Shown: positions 8,687 through 16,130 of the stretch, in pieces
How the letters are laid out: every line of letters begins with the position of its first letter
How positions within the stretch are numbered: position 1 is the first letter of the stretch
NCBI GenBank assembly: GCA_900696455.1
Contig: CAADGB010000261.1
Coordinates: 1 to 34,627 of the forward strand
Direction: 5' to 3'
Length of the DNA stretch: 34,627 bases
DNA from: an uncultured delta proteobacterium
Lineage (GTDB): Bacteria; Myxococcota_A; Polyangia; Haliangiales; Haliangiaceae
The notes under the pieces: generated by a model
What the model saw: the letters and a program-made list of their open reading frames with translations, nothing else
Databases searched by the model: none
What the model was told of the DNA's origin: nothing
Translations under genes and position numbers: made by a program

Positions 8687-10033
8687 TCACGTGGCGGTCC
8701 AGGTCGGTGGCGGCAGGGCGGCGAGGAAGCCGGCCAGCTCGTCGGCCAGGGTCGGCGCGCCGTGATCGGCCAGCTCGTAGCGCACGCGGGTCGACGGCCG
8801 ACCGAGGGTGAGGACGTGACCGAGGTCGGCCGGCGTCGCGACGATCACCGTGTCGCACGGGGTGGCGCGGATCGTCGCCTCCAGATCGCGGAGCTGCGCC
8901 GGCGAGTAGCCGACCGCCGGCAGCGCGGCGCCGAGGTGGGGGTAGCGGCGGTAGAGCGCCGCGATGTCGCCGACGGCGTGGGGGCGCGGGTCGACGATCG
9001 CCGCCGCCCCGTGCTGGCGGGCCGCCACGAAGCCGGCGCCGAACGGCAGCTCGCCGTGGGTGAGCGTGGGGCCGTCCTCGACCAGGAGCACGCGCCGGCC
9101 GCGGATGAGCGCCGGGTCGTCGGCGGTGACCTGGGAGCGCGCGATCACGAGCCGCGCCCGCGGGTTGACCTCGGCGGCGGCGGCGCACAGCCGCTCGATC
9201 GTCCCCGGCGGCGCGGTGTCGGCCTTGTTGACGAGGATGACGTCGGCGGCGCGGAAGTTGACCTCGCCGGGGTGGTAGGCGAGCTCGTGGCCGGCGCGGA
9301 ACGGATCGACCACGGTGATCCACAGGTCGGGACGGACGAACGGCGTGTCGTTGTTGCCGCCGTCCCAGACCACGACGTCGCTCTCGGCCTCGGCGGCGCG
9401 CAGCACCAGGGCGTAGTCGACGCCGGCGTGGACGACGCTGCCGGCCAGGACGTGGGGCTCGTAGTCCTCGCGCTCCTCGAGGGTGACGCCGGCAGCGTCG
9501 AGGTCGGCGATCGAGGCGAAGCGCTGGACCCGCTGCGCGGTCAGGTCGCCGTAGGGCATGGGATGACGGCACACGCCGACCCGGTAGCCGCGCCCGCGCA
9601 GGAGCGCCGCCAGGTAGCGCGCGACCTGGCTCTTGCCGCAGCCGGTGCGCACCGCGGTCACGGCGATCACCGGCCGGCTCGCGCGTAGCATCGTGCGCGC
9701 CGGCGCCAGCAGCCGGAAGCCGGCGCCGGCGGCCAGGGCGCGGCTGGCCAGGTGCATGACCGTGGCGTGGGCGAGATCGCTGTAGGCGAGGACGACCTCG
9801 TCGACGCGCAGCTCGGCGATCAGCCGCTCGAGGTCGGCCTCGGCGTGGATCGCGATGCCGTCGGGGTACCGCGGCCCGGCCAGCGCCGCCGGGAAGCGCC
9901 GGGCCTCGATGCCGGGGATCTGGGCGGCGGTGAAGCCCACCACTTCGATCGCCGGGTCGTCGCGCAGCGCGACGGCGAAGTCGTGGAAGTCTCGCCCGGC
10001 GGCGCCGAGCACGAGCACGCGGGTGGCGGTCAC
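8687..10033 (-). CDS. Cyclic 2,3-diphosphoglycerate synthetase-family NTPase (COG2403)
   Basis: This 448-residue protein resembles archaeal cyclic 2,3-diphosphoglycerate synthetase and its bacterial 'predicted GTPase' relatives. An N-terminal Rossmann-like domain ([19 protein letters not shown]) precedes a P-loop domain whose [12 protein letters not shown] (125-136) is characteristic of the family; the first P-loop position is Val instead of Gly/Ala. [19 protein letters not shown] and the base-recognition-like ILVNKAD also fit. The archaeal enzyme makes an intracellular thermolyte and phosphate store, but the role of bacterial members is unsettled. The GTG start at 10033 sits six bases after a TACCCT hexamer on the minus strand, suggesting a leaderless message. 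It heads an operon with rocD, hinting at a link to amino-acid or carbamoyl/acyl-phosphate chemistry. Family is secure, function open. Confidence 0.88.
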   Translation of the reverse strand: MTATRVLVLGAAGRDFHDFAVALRDDPAIEVVGFTAAQIPGIEARRFPAALAGPRYPDGIAIHAEADLERLIAELRVDEVVLAYSDLAHATVMHLASRALAAGAGFRLLAPARTMLRASRPVIAVTAVRTGCGKSQVARYLAALLRGRGYRVGVCRHPMPYGDLTAQRVQRFASIADLDAAGVTLEEREDYEPHVLAGSVVHAGVDYALVLRAAEAESDVVVWDGGNNDTPFVRPDLWITVVDPFRAGHELAYHPGEVNFRAADVILVNKADTAPPGTIERLCAAAAEVNPRARLVIARSQVTADDPALIRGRRVLLVEDGPTLTHGELPFGAGFVAARQHGAAAIVDPRPHAVGDIAALYRRYPHLGAALPAVGYSPAQLRDLEATIRATPCDTVIVATPADLGHVLTLGRPSTRVRYELADHGAPTLADELAGFLAALPPPTWTAT

Positions 10034-10039
10034 CCCCGC

Positions 10040-10045
10040 AGGGTA
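10040..10045 (-). promoter_or_regulatory. Likely -10 element (TACCCT) of the NTPase-rocD operon
   Basis: On the minus strand TACCCT is followed by six bases and then the GTG start at 10033. A TTCACG at 10065-10070 could be a weak -35 with a 19-base spacer. It overlaps the divergent promoter region of the lipoprotein gene starting at 10070. Confidence 0.5.
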
Positions 10046-10057
10046 GCGCGGGCGTGC

Positions 10058-10063
10058 GAGGAT
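10058..10063 (+). promoter_or_regulatory. Possible -10 element (GAGGAT) of the Pro-rich lipoprotein gene
   Basis: GAGGAT lies in GTGCGAGGAT, six bases before ATG 10070. The identical 10-mer recurs before the gene at 12970. Confidence 0.35.
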
Positions 10064-10069
10064 CCGTGA

Positions 10070-11023
10070 ATGAGCGCCCGCCGGCCGCGTCCCAGGATCA
10101 TGCTCGTGCGCTCGCGCCCCTGGGGGCTCGTCCTGGCCGCCGCCGCCGCCACGGCCGCCTGTGTCGCCGCCGACCCGCCGCCCGGTCCCCGGCCGGCGCC
10201 GCCCCGCCCGGCCGAGGGACCACCGCCCCGCGACGAGCCAGCGCCGCCCGCCGCGCCGACGCCCGTGACGCCGACGCCGTCCCCCGCGCCGGTGGTCGCG
10301 CCGACGCCGGCCCCGACGCCCGCGCCCGGAGGTCCCGGCGTCGCGCCGCCCCCCACGTACCCGGTCGGCGCCCTCGACCTGCCGTGCACCGTCCGCGCCG
10401 AGCTCGAGGCGAAGGTCGTGAAGGGCGAGCTGCGGCTGCGCTTCGTGCTGGTCAACCTCGGCGCCGACGCGACCACGGTGACGCTGGCGGGCCGGTGCCC
10501 GGGAGGGCCGGTCGCGCTGCGCGGCCTGCCCGACGGGTTCGATCCGATGCACACCTGCCGCGCCGGCGCCTGCGCCGACCCGACGCCCACGACCACCCAC
10601 ACCCTCGGCGGCCGGAGCTCGATCGTCCTCGGCGAGACCGTGCTGTCGGCGCGCGGCGACGCCTGCAACCCGCCGCTGCCCGCCGGCTCGACCTTCCTCA
10701 CCGCCGCGGTCACCGCCGCGCCCGCGCGCCACGACGTCTGCAGCGGGGCGCCGCTCCACCTCGTCCGCGATCCGGAGAGCGGCGCCCTCCGTCGCGCCGG
10801 CCCGAGCGAGCCGCCGGTGCCGGCGGGCCCCGGCGCGCCGGCGCCCCGCCCCCCCGCGAAGCCGACCCCGCCCCCGCCCACGCCGCCCGTGAAGCAGCCG
10901 GTCAAGCCACGCGCGAGCTGCCCGGCCTGCGGCATCGGCTGCCCGGACGGGATCCCGTCGAGCAAGCGCGGCCCCGACGGCTGCCCGGTGTGCGCCTGCG
11001 AGCGCTTCGACCTCCGGCCGTGA
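10070..11023 (+). CDS. Pro-rich lipoprotein with C-terminal antistasin-like Cys module
   Basis: This 317-residue protein has a basic n-region, an Ala/Leu hydrophobic stretch and a plausible lipobox with the lipidated Cys at residue 31 (ATAAC). Residues about 33-100 are a Pro/Ala/Thr linker that could span periplasm or exopolymer. A central domain of about 150 residues (FVLVNLGADATTVTLAGRCPGG...) looks like a beta sandwich resembling BsuPI-type or other Ig-like modules, with paired Cys. A second Pro-rich linker leads to a terminal module, CPACGIGCPDG...GPDGCPVCACE, whose Cys spacing and DGCPVC signature match antistasin-like domains of protease-inhibitor proteins. The start at ATG 10070 is favoured by the GAGGAT hexamer; ATG 10100 would also keep the signal peptide. 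Convergent with the sirtuin gene at a 13-bp gap. Function unknown. Confidence 0.8.
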   Translation: MSARRPRPRIMLVRSRPWGLVLAAAAATAACVAADPPPGPRPAPPRPAEGPPPRDEPAPPAAPTPVTPTPSPAPVVAPTPAPTPAPGGPGVAPPPTYPVGALDLPCTVRAELEAKVVKGELRLRFVLVNLGADATTVTLAGRCPGGPVALRGLPDGFDPMHTCRAGACADPTPTTTHTLGGRSSIVLGETVLSARGDACNPPLPAGSTFLTAAVTAAPARHDVCSGAPLHLVRDPESGALRRAGPSEPPVPAGPGAPAPRPPAKPTPPPPTPPVKQPVKPRASCPACGIGCPDGIPSSKRGPDGCPVCACERFDLRP

Positions 11024-11036
11024 CCGGTCCCCGCGC

Positions 11037-11768
11037 TCAGGCCGCGAGCAGCCCCGGCAGGAGCTCGCCGGCCTTGCCGGTGTGGACCTCGTCGAACTGG
11101 CTGGCGTTGGCCGGGGCCTCGAGCCCGACGTAGATCGTGCGCACGCGCTCGCCCATCGAGCGCCGGTACTGCATCTCGCCGACCAGGCCGGCCGCCGGGT
11201 AGACGACGCCCGAGCTGCCGACGCACAGGAAGACGTCGGCGCGCTGGACCTGGCGCTTGATCCGGTGCATCTCGAACGGCACCTCGCCGAACCAGACGAT
11301 GTGTGGGCGCTGGAGCGCGCCGCAGGCGCAGCGCGGCAGCTCGGCCTGGTCGGCGAGGTCGGCGCGGGTGTCGACGAACGGCGCGGTCGGGCACGCCGGA
11401 TCCGAGCACCGTGACTTCATCAGCTCGCCGTGCATGTGGAGGACGCGCACCGAGCCGGCGGCCTCGTGCAGGCCGTCGACGTTCTGCGTGCACAGGAAGC
11501 AGCGCTCGCCCAGGCGCGCCTCGAGCGCCGCCAGCGCCCGGTGGGCCGGGTTGGGCGCCACGGTCAGGGCCTGGGCCCGGCGCTGGCCGTAGAACCGCCA
11601 CACCAGGCGCGGATCGGCGGCGAAGGCCTCGGGCGTGGCCACCTCCTCGACGCGGTGGTTCTCCCACAGGCCGTTGGCGTCGCGGAACGTGGCGACGCCG
11701 CTCTCGGCGCTCACGCCGGCGCCGGTCAGGACGAAGACCTCGAGGTCGGGGGTGAGGCGGAGCGACAT
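11037..11768 (-). CDS. cobB: NAD-dependent protein deacylase, SIR2/SIRT5-like
   Basis: This 243-residue sirtuin removes acyl groups from protein lysines using NAD. The NAD-binding GAGVSAESGVATFRD is at residues 16-30, TQNVDGLH at 94-101, and the catalytic His113 in HMHGEL. A zinc site is formed by Cys121, Cys126, Cys147 and Cys149. Tyr60 and Arg63 in RFYGQRR match the Y-x-x-R pair that lets SIRT5 and bacterial CobB accept succinyl and malonyl lysine, so desuccinylase activity is likely. Length is typical and there is no export signal. Start ATG 11768 gives the standard N-terminus; longer frames upstream read as intergenic. A 15-bp palindrome sits just upstream. With a full zinc site and stand-alone form it looks like a deacylase and not a SIR2 defence effector. 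Confidence 0.93.
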   Translation of the reverse strand: MSLRLTPDLEVFVLTGAGVSAESGVATFRDANGLWENHRVEEVATPEAFAADPRLVWRFYGQRRAQALTVAPNPAHRALAALEARLGERCFLCTQNVDGLHEAAGSVRVLHMHGELMKSRCSDPACPTAPFVDTRADLADQAELPRCACGALQRPHIVWFGEVPFEMHRIKRQVQRADVFLCVGSSGVVYPAAGLVGEMQYRRSMGERVRTIYVGLEAPANASQFDEVHTGKAGELLPGLLAA

Positions 11769-11769
11769 C

Positions 11770-11784
11770 GTGTCAACATGACAC
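11770..11784. promoter_or_regulatory. 15-bp palindrome at the cobB start (operator candidate)
   Basis: GTGTCA at 11770-11775 and TGACAC at 11779-11784 form a perfect inverted repeat with a 3-base spacer, ending one base before the cobB start codon. The size and position suit a dimeric repressor such as a TetR-family protein. It also overlaps CATGTT, six bases before the ATG on the minus strand, which could be the -10. The rest of the divergent gap up to 11981 contains no gene I can support. Confidence 0.5.
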
Positions 11785-11981
11785 GAACAGACCCGGGCCG
11801 CAAGCGCGGACTGCAAGCGCCCCGGCGCCGGTTGCGGCCGCACGCGAGGGCCGCGCAAGCCGTGCGCTCGTCGCCGCGGACGTCACCCGAGCGCGATCGT
11901 GTAAGCGCGCGTGCCGCCGGCCTCGCGCGAGTCGCGGTCCGGACGCCGGCCGCCGGCACGACCGATGCAGTCCCGACGGGC

Positions 11982-12851
11982 ATGTCCACCGCCGCACGGA
12001 TCAGCGCCGTCCTCGCCGGGGCGATCGTCCTCCTCGCGGGGCCGACGCTCGCCGCGGCCCAGTACTGGTACTACGAGTGGTCGTGCACCGGCCGGTGTGC
12101 GCCCGGCGAGCTCGTCCGCAAGGGCCGCGAGGGGCCGTTCCCGACCGAGGAGGCCTGCAACTGGGCCCGCGACAACGACGGCCGCGCGACCGAGTTCGTC
12201 AGCGAGGGCAACCTCGGCGGCCTGTCGTCGTGCTTCGAGATCAAGCCGTCGGGCAGCGGCGGCGGTGGGGTCGTGGTCGGCGAGGGCGCGCCGCCGCCCA
12301 ACAAGGTCCGCATGGTCGCGCTCGAGCTCGGGGTGCTCGTCGGTCCGGCGTGGGCGGCCACCGGCGAGGACGGCATGACGCGGCGGGGTACCGGCACGAT
12401 CGGCCTCGAGCTCGACTCGCACTCCGGCCGCGACCTCGGCGGCGGCGCGATCCAGCTCGGCCTCCACGCCACCTCGCTCGACGCCCCGCTCCTCGGCGGC
12501 GAGCGGCGGACGCTGATGACGGTGCCGTTCAGCGTCGGCATCGTGCTGTCGCCGCGGCTGGCCGGCGGACGCGACTGGACCGTCCGCGGCGATCTCGGCG
12601 CCAGCCTCGGCGGCCTGTGGCTGGCGAGCTGCTCGGGCTGCGCCGGCGCGGTCTTCAGCGAGACCCTGATCTTCGGCTACACGCTCAAGGCCGGTGCCGA
12701 CATCTACACCTCGCGCAACGGCGGCTTCAGCGTCGACGTGATCTTCCCGCGCTGGCGCGCCGGCGCCGCCGGGCCCGGGAACCTCCTGCTGGAGAGCCCG
12801 ACCTGGATGCTGCGGCTGTCGATGCTGGTCAAGCCGCCGCCCGAGCCGTGA
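11982..12851 (+). CDS. Secreted protein with probable outer-membrane beta-barrel domain
   Basis: This 289-residue protein has a signal peptide at about residues 1-26 (ISAVLAGAIVLLAGPTLAAAQ). The mature N-terminal part, residues 27-90, is Cys-containing (CTGRCAPGELVRKG, ACNWARDN, SSCFEI) and may be a small disulfide-bonded module. A Gly/Pro linker follows (GSGGGGVVVGEGAPPP). The rest, from about residue 105, alternates polar and hydrophobic residues with short strands ending in aromatic or hydrophobic residues and no long helix (VALELGVLVGPAW, LGLHATSLDAPL, WMLRLSMLVKPP), as in small outer-membrane barrels. I recognise no specific family. ATG 11982 is chosen because it begins the signal peptide. 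It is divergent from cobB and followed directly by a tandem repeat array. Confidence 0.75.
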   Translation: MSTAARISAVLAGAIVLLAGPTLAAAQYWYYEWSCTGRCAPGELVRKGREGPFPTEEACNWARDNDGRATEFVSEGNLGGLSSCFEIKPSGSGGGGVVVGEGAPPPNKVRMVALELGVLVGPAWAATGEDGMTRRGTGTIGLELDSHSGRDLGGGAIQLGLHATSLDAPLLGGERRTLMTVPFSVGIVLSPRLAGGRDWTVRGDLGASLGGLWLASCSGCAGAVFSETLIFGYTLKAGADIYTSRNGGFSVDVIFPRWRAGAAGPGNLLLESPTWMLRLSMLVKPPPEP

Positions 12852-12919
12852 CCGGCGCCGTGACCGGCGCCGCGACCGGCGCCGCGACCGGCGCCGTGAC
12901 CGCCGCCGTGACCGGCGCG
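12848..12919. repeat. Tandem 12-bp repeat, 6 copies
   Basis: Six consecutive 12-base units of the form GTGACCGGCGCC run from the stop codon of the preceding gene into the gap. Units 1 and 2 are identical, 3 and 4 start GCG, 5 has GCCGCC and 6 ends in CG. The first unit supplies the TGA stop. Each GTGA phase could act as alternative stop or restart sequence. The array is outside any credible gene. Confidence 0.9.
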
Positions 12920-12954
12920 GCGCGCGGCCTCACGCCCGGTGCCCGGGTCCGTGC

Positions 12955-12960
12955 GAGGAT
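12955..12960 (+). promoter_or_regulatory. Possible -10 element (GAGGAT) of the FGE-fold lipoprotein gene
   Basis: GAGGAT in GTGCGAGGAT lies nine bases before ATG 12970. It is the same 10-mer as at 10054-10063. Confidence 0.3.
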
Positions 12961-12969
12961 GCGGATCGC

Positions 12970-13779
12970 ATGCCTCGACCGCCCGGGCGCCGCGCGTTCG
13001 TGATCGTCGCCGTGGTGACGGCGGCGGCCGCCGCGTGCGGCGCGCGCGACGGCGGCGCCCTCGACGCGGCCGGCGCCGACGCCGTGGCCGCCGACGCCGT
13101 GGCCGACGACGCCGCGCCCGACGCCTGCCCGGACGACATGGTGCCGGTCGGCGAGACCTGCATGGATCGGTACGAGGCGCCCAACCTCGCCGGCGCGCTG
13201 CCGCTGGTCATGTACACGTTCGTCGAGGCCGAGGCCTGGTGCGCCGCCCGGGAGAGACGCCTGTGCTTCGACGACGAGTGGCAGCGCGCCTGCGCCGGCG
13301 CCGGCGGCGACCGCTACCCCTACGGCGACCAGCACCGCCCCGGCACCTGCAACGACGACGCCACCTGGCGCACCTACGACCAGTCCCGGCTCAACGGCTG
13401 GCCGGCCAGCGCCAGCGCGCCCGCGGTCGGGTCGCTGGCGGAGCTGTTCGCCGCGGCGGCCGCCGTGTCCACCGCGGGCGCCACCGCGGCCAGCCACGTC
13501 GAGGCCCTGTACCAGGGCACCGGGGGCGGCGCGCGCGCGGGCTGCGTGCGCGACGGCGTGTTCGATCTGGTCGGCAACGTCGAGGAGTGGACGCGCCGCC
13601 GCGACGGTGGGCAACCGCAGTTCCACGGCAACCTCAAGGGACGCTACTGGGCCGAGGCGCGCACCTGCCAGAGCTCGGTGCTGGTCCACGGCGACACCTT
13701 CCGCTTCTACGAGATCGGCTTCCGCTGCTGCGCCGAGCCGGGGCGCGGCCGCGACGAGCGACCGCCCCCCGCGCGGTGA
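12970..13779 (+). CDS. Lipoprotein with formylglycine-generating-enzyme (FGE/SUMF1) fold
   Basis: This 269-residue protein has a signal peptide with the lipidated Cys at residue 23 (AAAAAC). An Asp/Ala linker follows, encoded partly by a near-repeat of GACGCCGTGGCC. The domain from about residue 50 has the FGE/SUMF1 landmarks: MVPVGETCMDRYEAPN, AEAWCAARERRLCFDDEWQRAC, YPYGD, GVFDLVGNVEEWT and the closing IGFRCC. These proteins often serve as export-associated structural or binding modules. The two catalytic Cys of true formylglycine enzymes, in a C-x4-C segment before the terminal GFRC, are not in the expected place here (VLVHGDTFRFYEIGFRCC), so I do not expect sulfatase-activating activity. 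It is followed by the lactate permease gene after 13 bases, possibly as one transcript. Confidence 0.85.
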   Translation: MPRPPGRRAFVIVAVVTAAAAACGARDGGALDAAGADAVAADAVADDAAPDACPDDMVPVGETCMDRYEAPNLAGALPLVMYTFVEAEAWCAARERRLCFDDEWQRACAGAGGDRYPYGDQHRPGTCNDDATWRTYDQSRLNGWPASASAPAVGSLAELFAAAAAVSTAGATAASHVEALYQGTGGGARAGCVRDGVFDLVGNVEEWTRRRDGGQPQFHGNLKGRYWAEARTCQSSVLVHGDTFRFYEIGFRCCAEPGRGRDERPPPAR

Positions 13780-13792
13780 GGGACACGGCGCG

Positions 13793-15424
13793 ATGTCGTC
13801 TGGCCTGGCCTCGCTGATCGCGGTCGCCCCGGTGCTGGTGGCGCTCGGGCTCCTCCTGGCCCTGCGCTGGCCGGCGGCGCGGGCGATGCCGGCGACCGGG
13901 GCCGCCACCGCGGCGCTGGCGATCGCGGCCTGGCAGGTCGCGCCGGTGCGCGTGATCGCCGCCGCGCTCGAGGGCCTGGTGATCGCCGCCAGCATCGGGC
14001 TCATCCTGTTCGGCGCGCTGCTCCTGACCGGCCAACTCCGCCGCGCCGGCGCCCTCGCCCGCATCCAGGGCTGGATCACCGGACGCAGCGCCGACCGGCG
14101 GCTCCAGGTCGTGCTGGTGGCCTGGCTCCTGGGCTCGCTGGTCGAGGGCGCGGCCGGCTTCGGCACGCCGGCGGCCCTGACCGCGCCCTTGCTGGTGGCG
14201 ATCGGGTTCTCGCCGCTGCAGGCGGTCGTGCTCGCCCTGGTCGGCGACAGCGTCGCGGTCTCGTTCGGCGCGGTCGGGACGCCGATGGTGGTCGGCATGG
14301 GCGAGGCGCTGGCCGGCGTCGACGGCGCGCCGACGGCCGACGCCATCGCCCGGCAGGTGACGCGCCTCGATCTGGTCGCGGGCTCGGTGATGCCGCTCGT
14401 GCTCGTGCTCACCGTCACCCTCGGGGCGCGCGGCCGCGCCGGCCTGCGCGACGGCCTGGGCGCCGCGCCGTTCGCGCTCGCGGTCGGCCTCGCCCACACC
14501 GCCGCCGCGATGGGCGCGGCCCACCTCGTGGGCCCCGAGCTGCCCAGCCTGATCGGGCCGCTGGTCGGCTTGCTGGTGGCGCAGGGGCTGCTCGCCACGG
14601 GCTGGCTGGTGCCACGACGGCCGTGGCGACTCCCGGACGATCCCGCGCCCGACGGGCTGGCGGCCGCGGCGCCGGCCCCGGACCAGGCCGGCGGCGCCGC
14701 GACGCCGTCGCTCGCGCGCGCGGTCGCGCCCTACGTCGGGTTGATCGCGCTCCTGGTCGTGACCCGGGTCCGCGAGCTGCCCGTCGGCGCGTGGCTGCGC
14801 GCGGTCGAGGTGGGCGGGCGTGACCTGCTCGGGGCCGGCATCGACGCCAGGCTCCAGCCGCTGTCCTCGCCCGGCTTCGTGCTCGTCGTCGTCGCGGTCA
14901 CGACGGTGCCGTGGTTCGGCGGCGGCGCCGCCGCGCTCGCCGCCAGCGCCCGCGACGCCGCGCGCGTGCTCGGCCGGGCCGGCCTCGCGCTGGCCGCCGC
15001 CGTCATCACCGTCCGCGTGTACCTCCACTCCGGGGTCAACGACGCCGGTCTGCCGGCGATGCCGCTCGCGCTCGCCGACGCCGCGGCCGGCGCCACCGGC
15101 GCGGCCTGGCCGGTGGTCGCGCCGTGGATCGGCGCCCTCGGCTCGTTCCTCGCCGGCAGCGCGACCTTCAGCAACATGCTGTTCGCCCAGGTCCAGCACG
15201 CGGTGGCCACCGCCACCGGCCTCGAGCCGACCCGCGTGCTGGCGCTGCAGGCCATGGGCGCCGCCGCCGGCAACCTCGTCGCGATCCACAACGTGGTCGC
15301 GGCCTCCGCCGTCGTCGGGCTCGTCGGGGCCGAGGGCGCCGTCATCCGCCGCACGCTCGCGCCGATGGCGATCTACGTGGTGCTCGCCGGCCTCGTCGGC
15401 CTCGCCGCCGGCGCCCTCGGTTGA
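13793..15424 (+). CDS. lctP: L-lactate permease family transporter (LctP)
   Basis: This 543-residue inner-membrane protein is nearly all hydrophobic helices, with about 12-14 membrane spans, typical of the LctP family (usual length 530-560). Family signatures are GSLVEGAAGFGTPAALTAPLLVAIGF, LVGDSVAVSFGAVGTPM, the late LGSFLAGSATFSNMLFAQVQ and GAAAGNLVAIHNVVAASAVVGL. The family imports L-lactate, D-lactate or glycolate with protons. The start ATG at 13793 lies 13 bases after the FGE-fold gene, so cotranscription is likely. No lactate dehydrogenase (LutABC, LldD) genes are adjacent, so glycolate or another 2-hydroxy acid remains possible. The central loop, about residues 278-305, is an Ala/Pro-rich cytoplasmic or periplasmic linker. 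Confidence 0.92.
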   Translation: MSSGLASLIAVAPVLVALGLLLALRWPAARAMPATGAATAALAIAAWQVAPVRVIAAALEGLVIAASIGLILFGALLLTGQLRRAGALARIQGWITGRSADRRLQVVLVAWLLGSLVEGAAGFGTPAALTAPLLVAIGFSPLQAVVLALVGDSVAVSFGAVGTPMVVGMGEALAGVDGAPTADAIARQVTRLDLVAGSVMPLVLVLTVTLGARGRAGLRDGLGAAPFALAVGLAHTAAAMGAAHLVGPELPSLIGPLVGLLVAQGLLATGWLVPRRPWRLPDDPAPDGLAAAAPAPDQAGGAATPSLARAVAPYVGLIALLVVTRVRELPVGAWLRAVEVGGRDLLGAGIDARLQPLSSPGFVLVVVAVTTVPWFGGGAAALAASARDAARVLGRAGLALAAAVITVRVYLHSGVNDAGLPAMPLALADAAAGATGAAWPVVAPWIGALGSFLAGSATFSNMLFAQVQHAVATATGLEPTRVLALQAMGAAAGNLVAIHNVVAASAVVGLVGAEGAVIRRTLAPMAIYVVLAGLVGLAAGALG

Positions 15425-15483
15425 TTCCCCGCCCCGCACTTGATCGTCGTCAACGCGCCCCCGGGTTTGGCGCGGCCACCCCC

Positions 15484-15511
15484 TTGGCGGGATTCGCTGA
15501 CTGCGTATCAC
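15484..15511 (+). promoter_or_regulatory. Candidate promoter of the TetR-rSAM-membrane operon
   Basis: TTGGCG at 15484-15489 and TATCAC at 15506-15511 have a 16-base spacer, with seven bases from the hexamer to ATG 15519. The 94-bp gap is less GC-rich than its surroundings. Confidence 0.45.
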
Positions 15512-15525
15512 TGACTGCATGTCAG
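15497..15525. promoter_or_regulatory. Direct repeat plus palindrome over the TetR start codon (operator candidate)
   Basis: CTGACTGC occurs at 15497-15504 and again at 15511-15518. The second copy also starts an inverted repeat, CTGAC-tgcat-GTCAG (15511-15525), that spans the ATG at 15519. This is the size and position expected for autoregulation by the TetR protein encoded immediately downstream. Confidence 0.5.
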
Positions 15526-16130
15526 CGAACCTCACCGCCGTCAGCGGCCGGCGCGCGCAGAAGGCGGCGACGCGGGCCGCGGTCAAGGCCGCCGCCCGGC
15601 GGTGCTTCCTCGCGCGCGGCTACGCGGCGACGGCGATCGCCGACATCGCCGCCGCCGCCGGGGTCGCCCACGGCACCTTCTACGTCCACTTCGCCGGCAA
15701 GGAGGCGGTGCTCGACGAGCTGCTCGCGGACTTCAACGCCGCCTTCGCCGAGCGCCTGGCGCCGGCGCTGGCGCGGGCGGCGCGGGCGCCGGTCGGCGAG
15801 CTGGTGGCGGCGGCCGCCGACGCCTTCCTCGATCACTGGCGGGCGCACCGCGACTTCATCGCCTGCTACGCCGAGCGCGCGGCCGGCGGCCTCGCGCCCA
15901 CCACCCTGCGCGACGGGCTCAACCCGCCCATGGCCCACCTCCTGACCGCCGCCCTGCGCACCGCCGGCGTCGCCGACGCCGAGCTGGCCACCCACGCCCT
16001 GCTCGCGCTGTGGCTGCGGGTCGGCATGCAGTTCTTGTTTCACGGCGGCGTCACCCGCGCCGCCGCGCGCCGGACCCTGGTCGCGATGACCGTGGGCGCG
16101 GTCGACGCCGTCCGAGGAGCCCCCCGATGA
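15519..16130 (+). CDS. TetR/AcrR family transcriptional regulator of the rSAM operon
   Basis: This 203-residue regulator has the TetR helix-turn-helix at about residues 15-66, with AARRCFLARGYAATAIADIAAAAGVAHGTFYVHFAGKEAVLDELL; FYVHFAGKE is the diagnostic end of the DNA-binding domain. The C-terminal helices form the effector domain and contain two Trp and several His that could line a pocket. ATG 15519 follows the TATCAC hexamer by seven bases, so the message may be leaderless. It heads an operon: its stop overlaps the radical SAM start as ATGA. Cotranscription with its targets plus a palindrome over its own start suggests autorepression of the whole unit. The ligand is unknown. Confidence 0.92.
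   Translation: MSANLTAVSGRRAQKAATRAAVKAAARRCFLARGYAATAIADIAAAAGVAHGTFYVHFAGKEAVLDELLADFNAAFAERLAPALARAARAPVGELVAAAADAFLDHWRAHRDFIACYAERAAGGLAPTTLRDGLNPPMAHLLTAALRTAGVADAELATHALLALWLRVGMQFLFHGGVTRAAARRTLVAMTVGAVDAVRGAPR

Noticed and set aside
11037-11768. SIR2 gene as part of an anti-phage system (Thoeris, DSR or pAgo-type)
   Set aside because: It is a small stand-alone sirtuin with a complete zinc site and SIRT5-like acyl-pocket residues; no TIR, Argonaute or other defence gene is adjacent.
12970-13779. Active formylglycine-generating enzyme with a sulfatase partner
   Set aside because: The catalytic Cys pair is not visible at the expected place and no sulfatase gene lies nearby.
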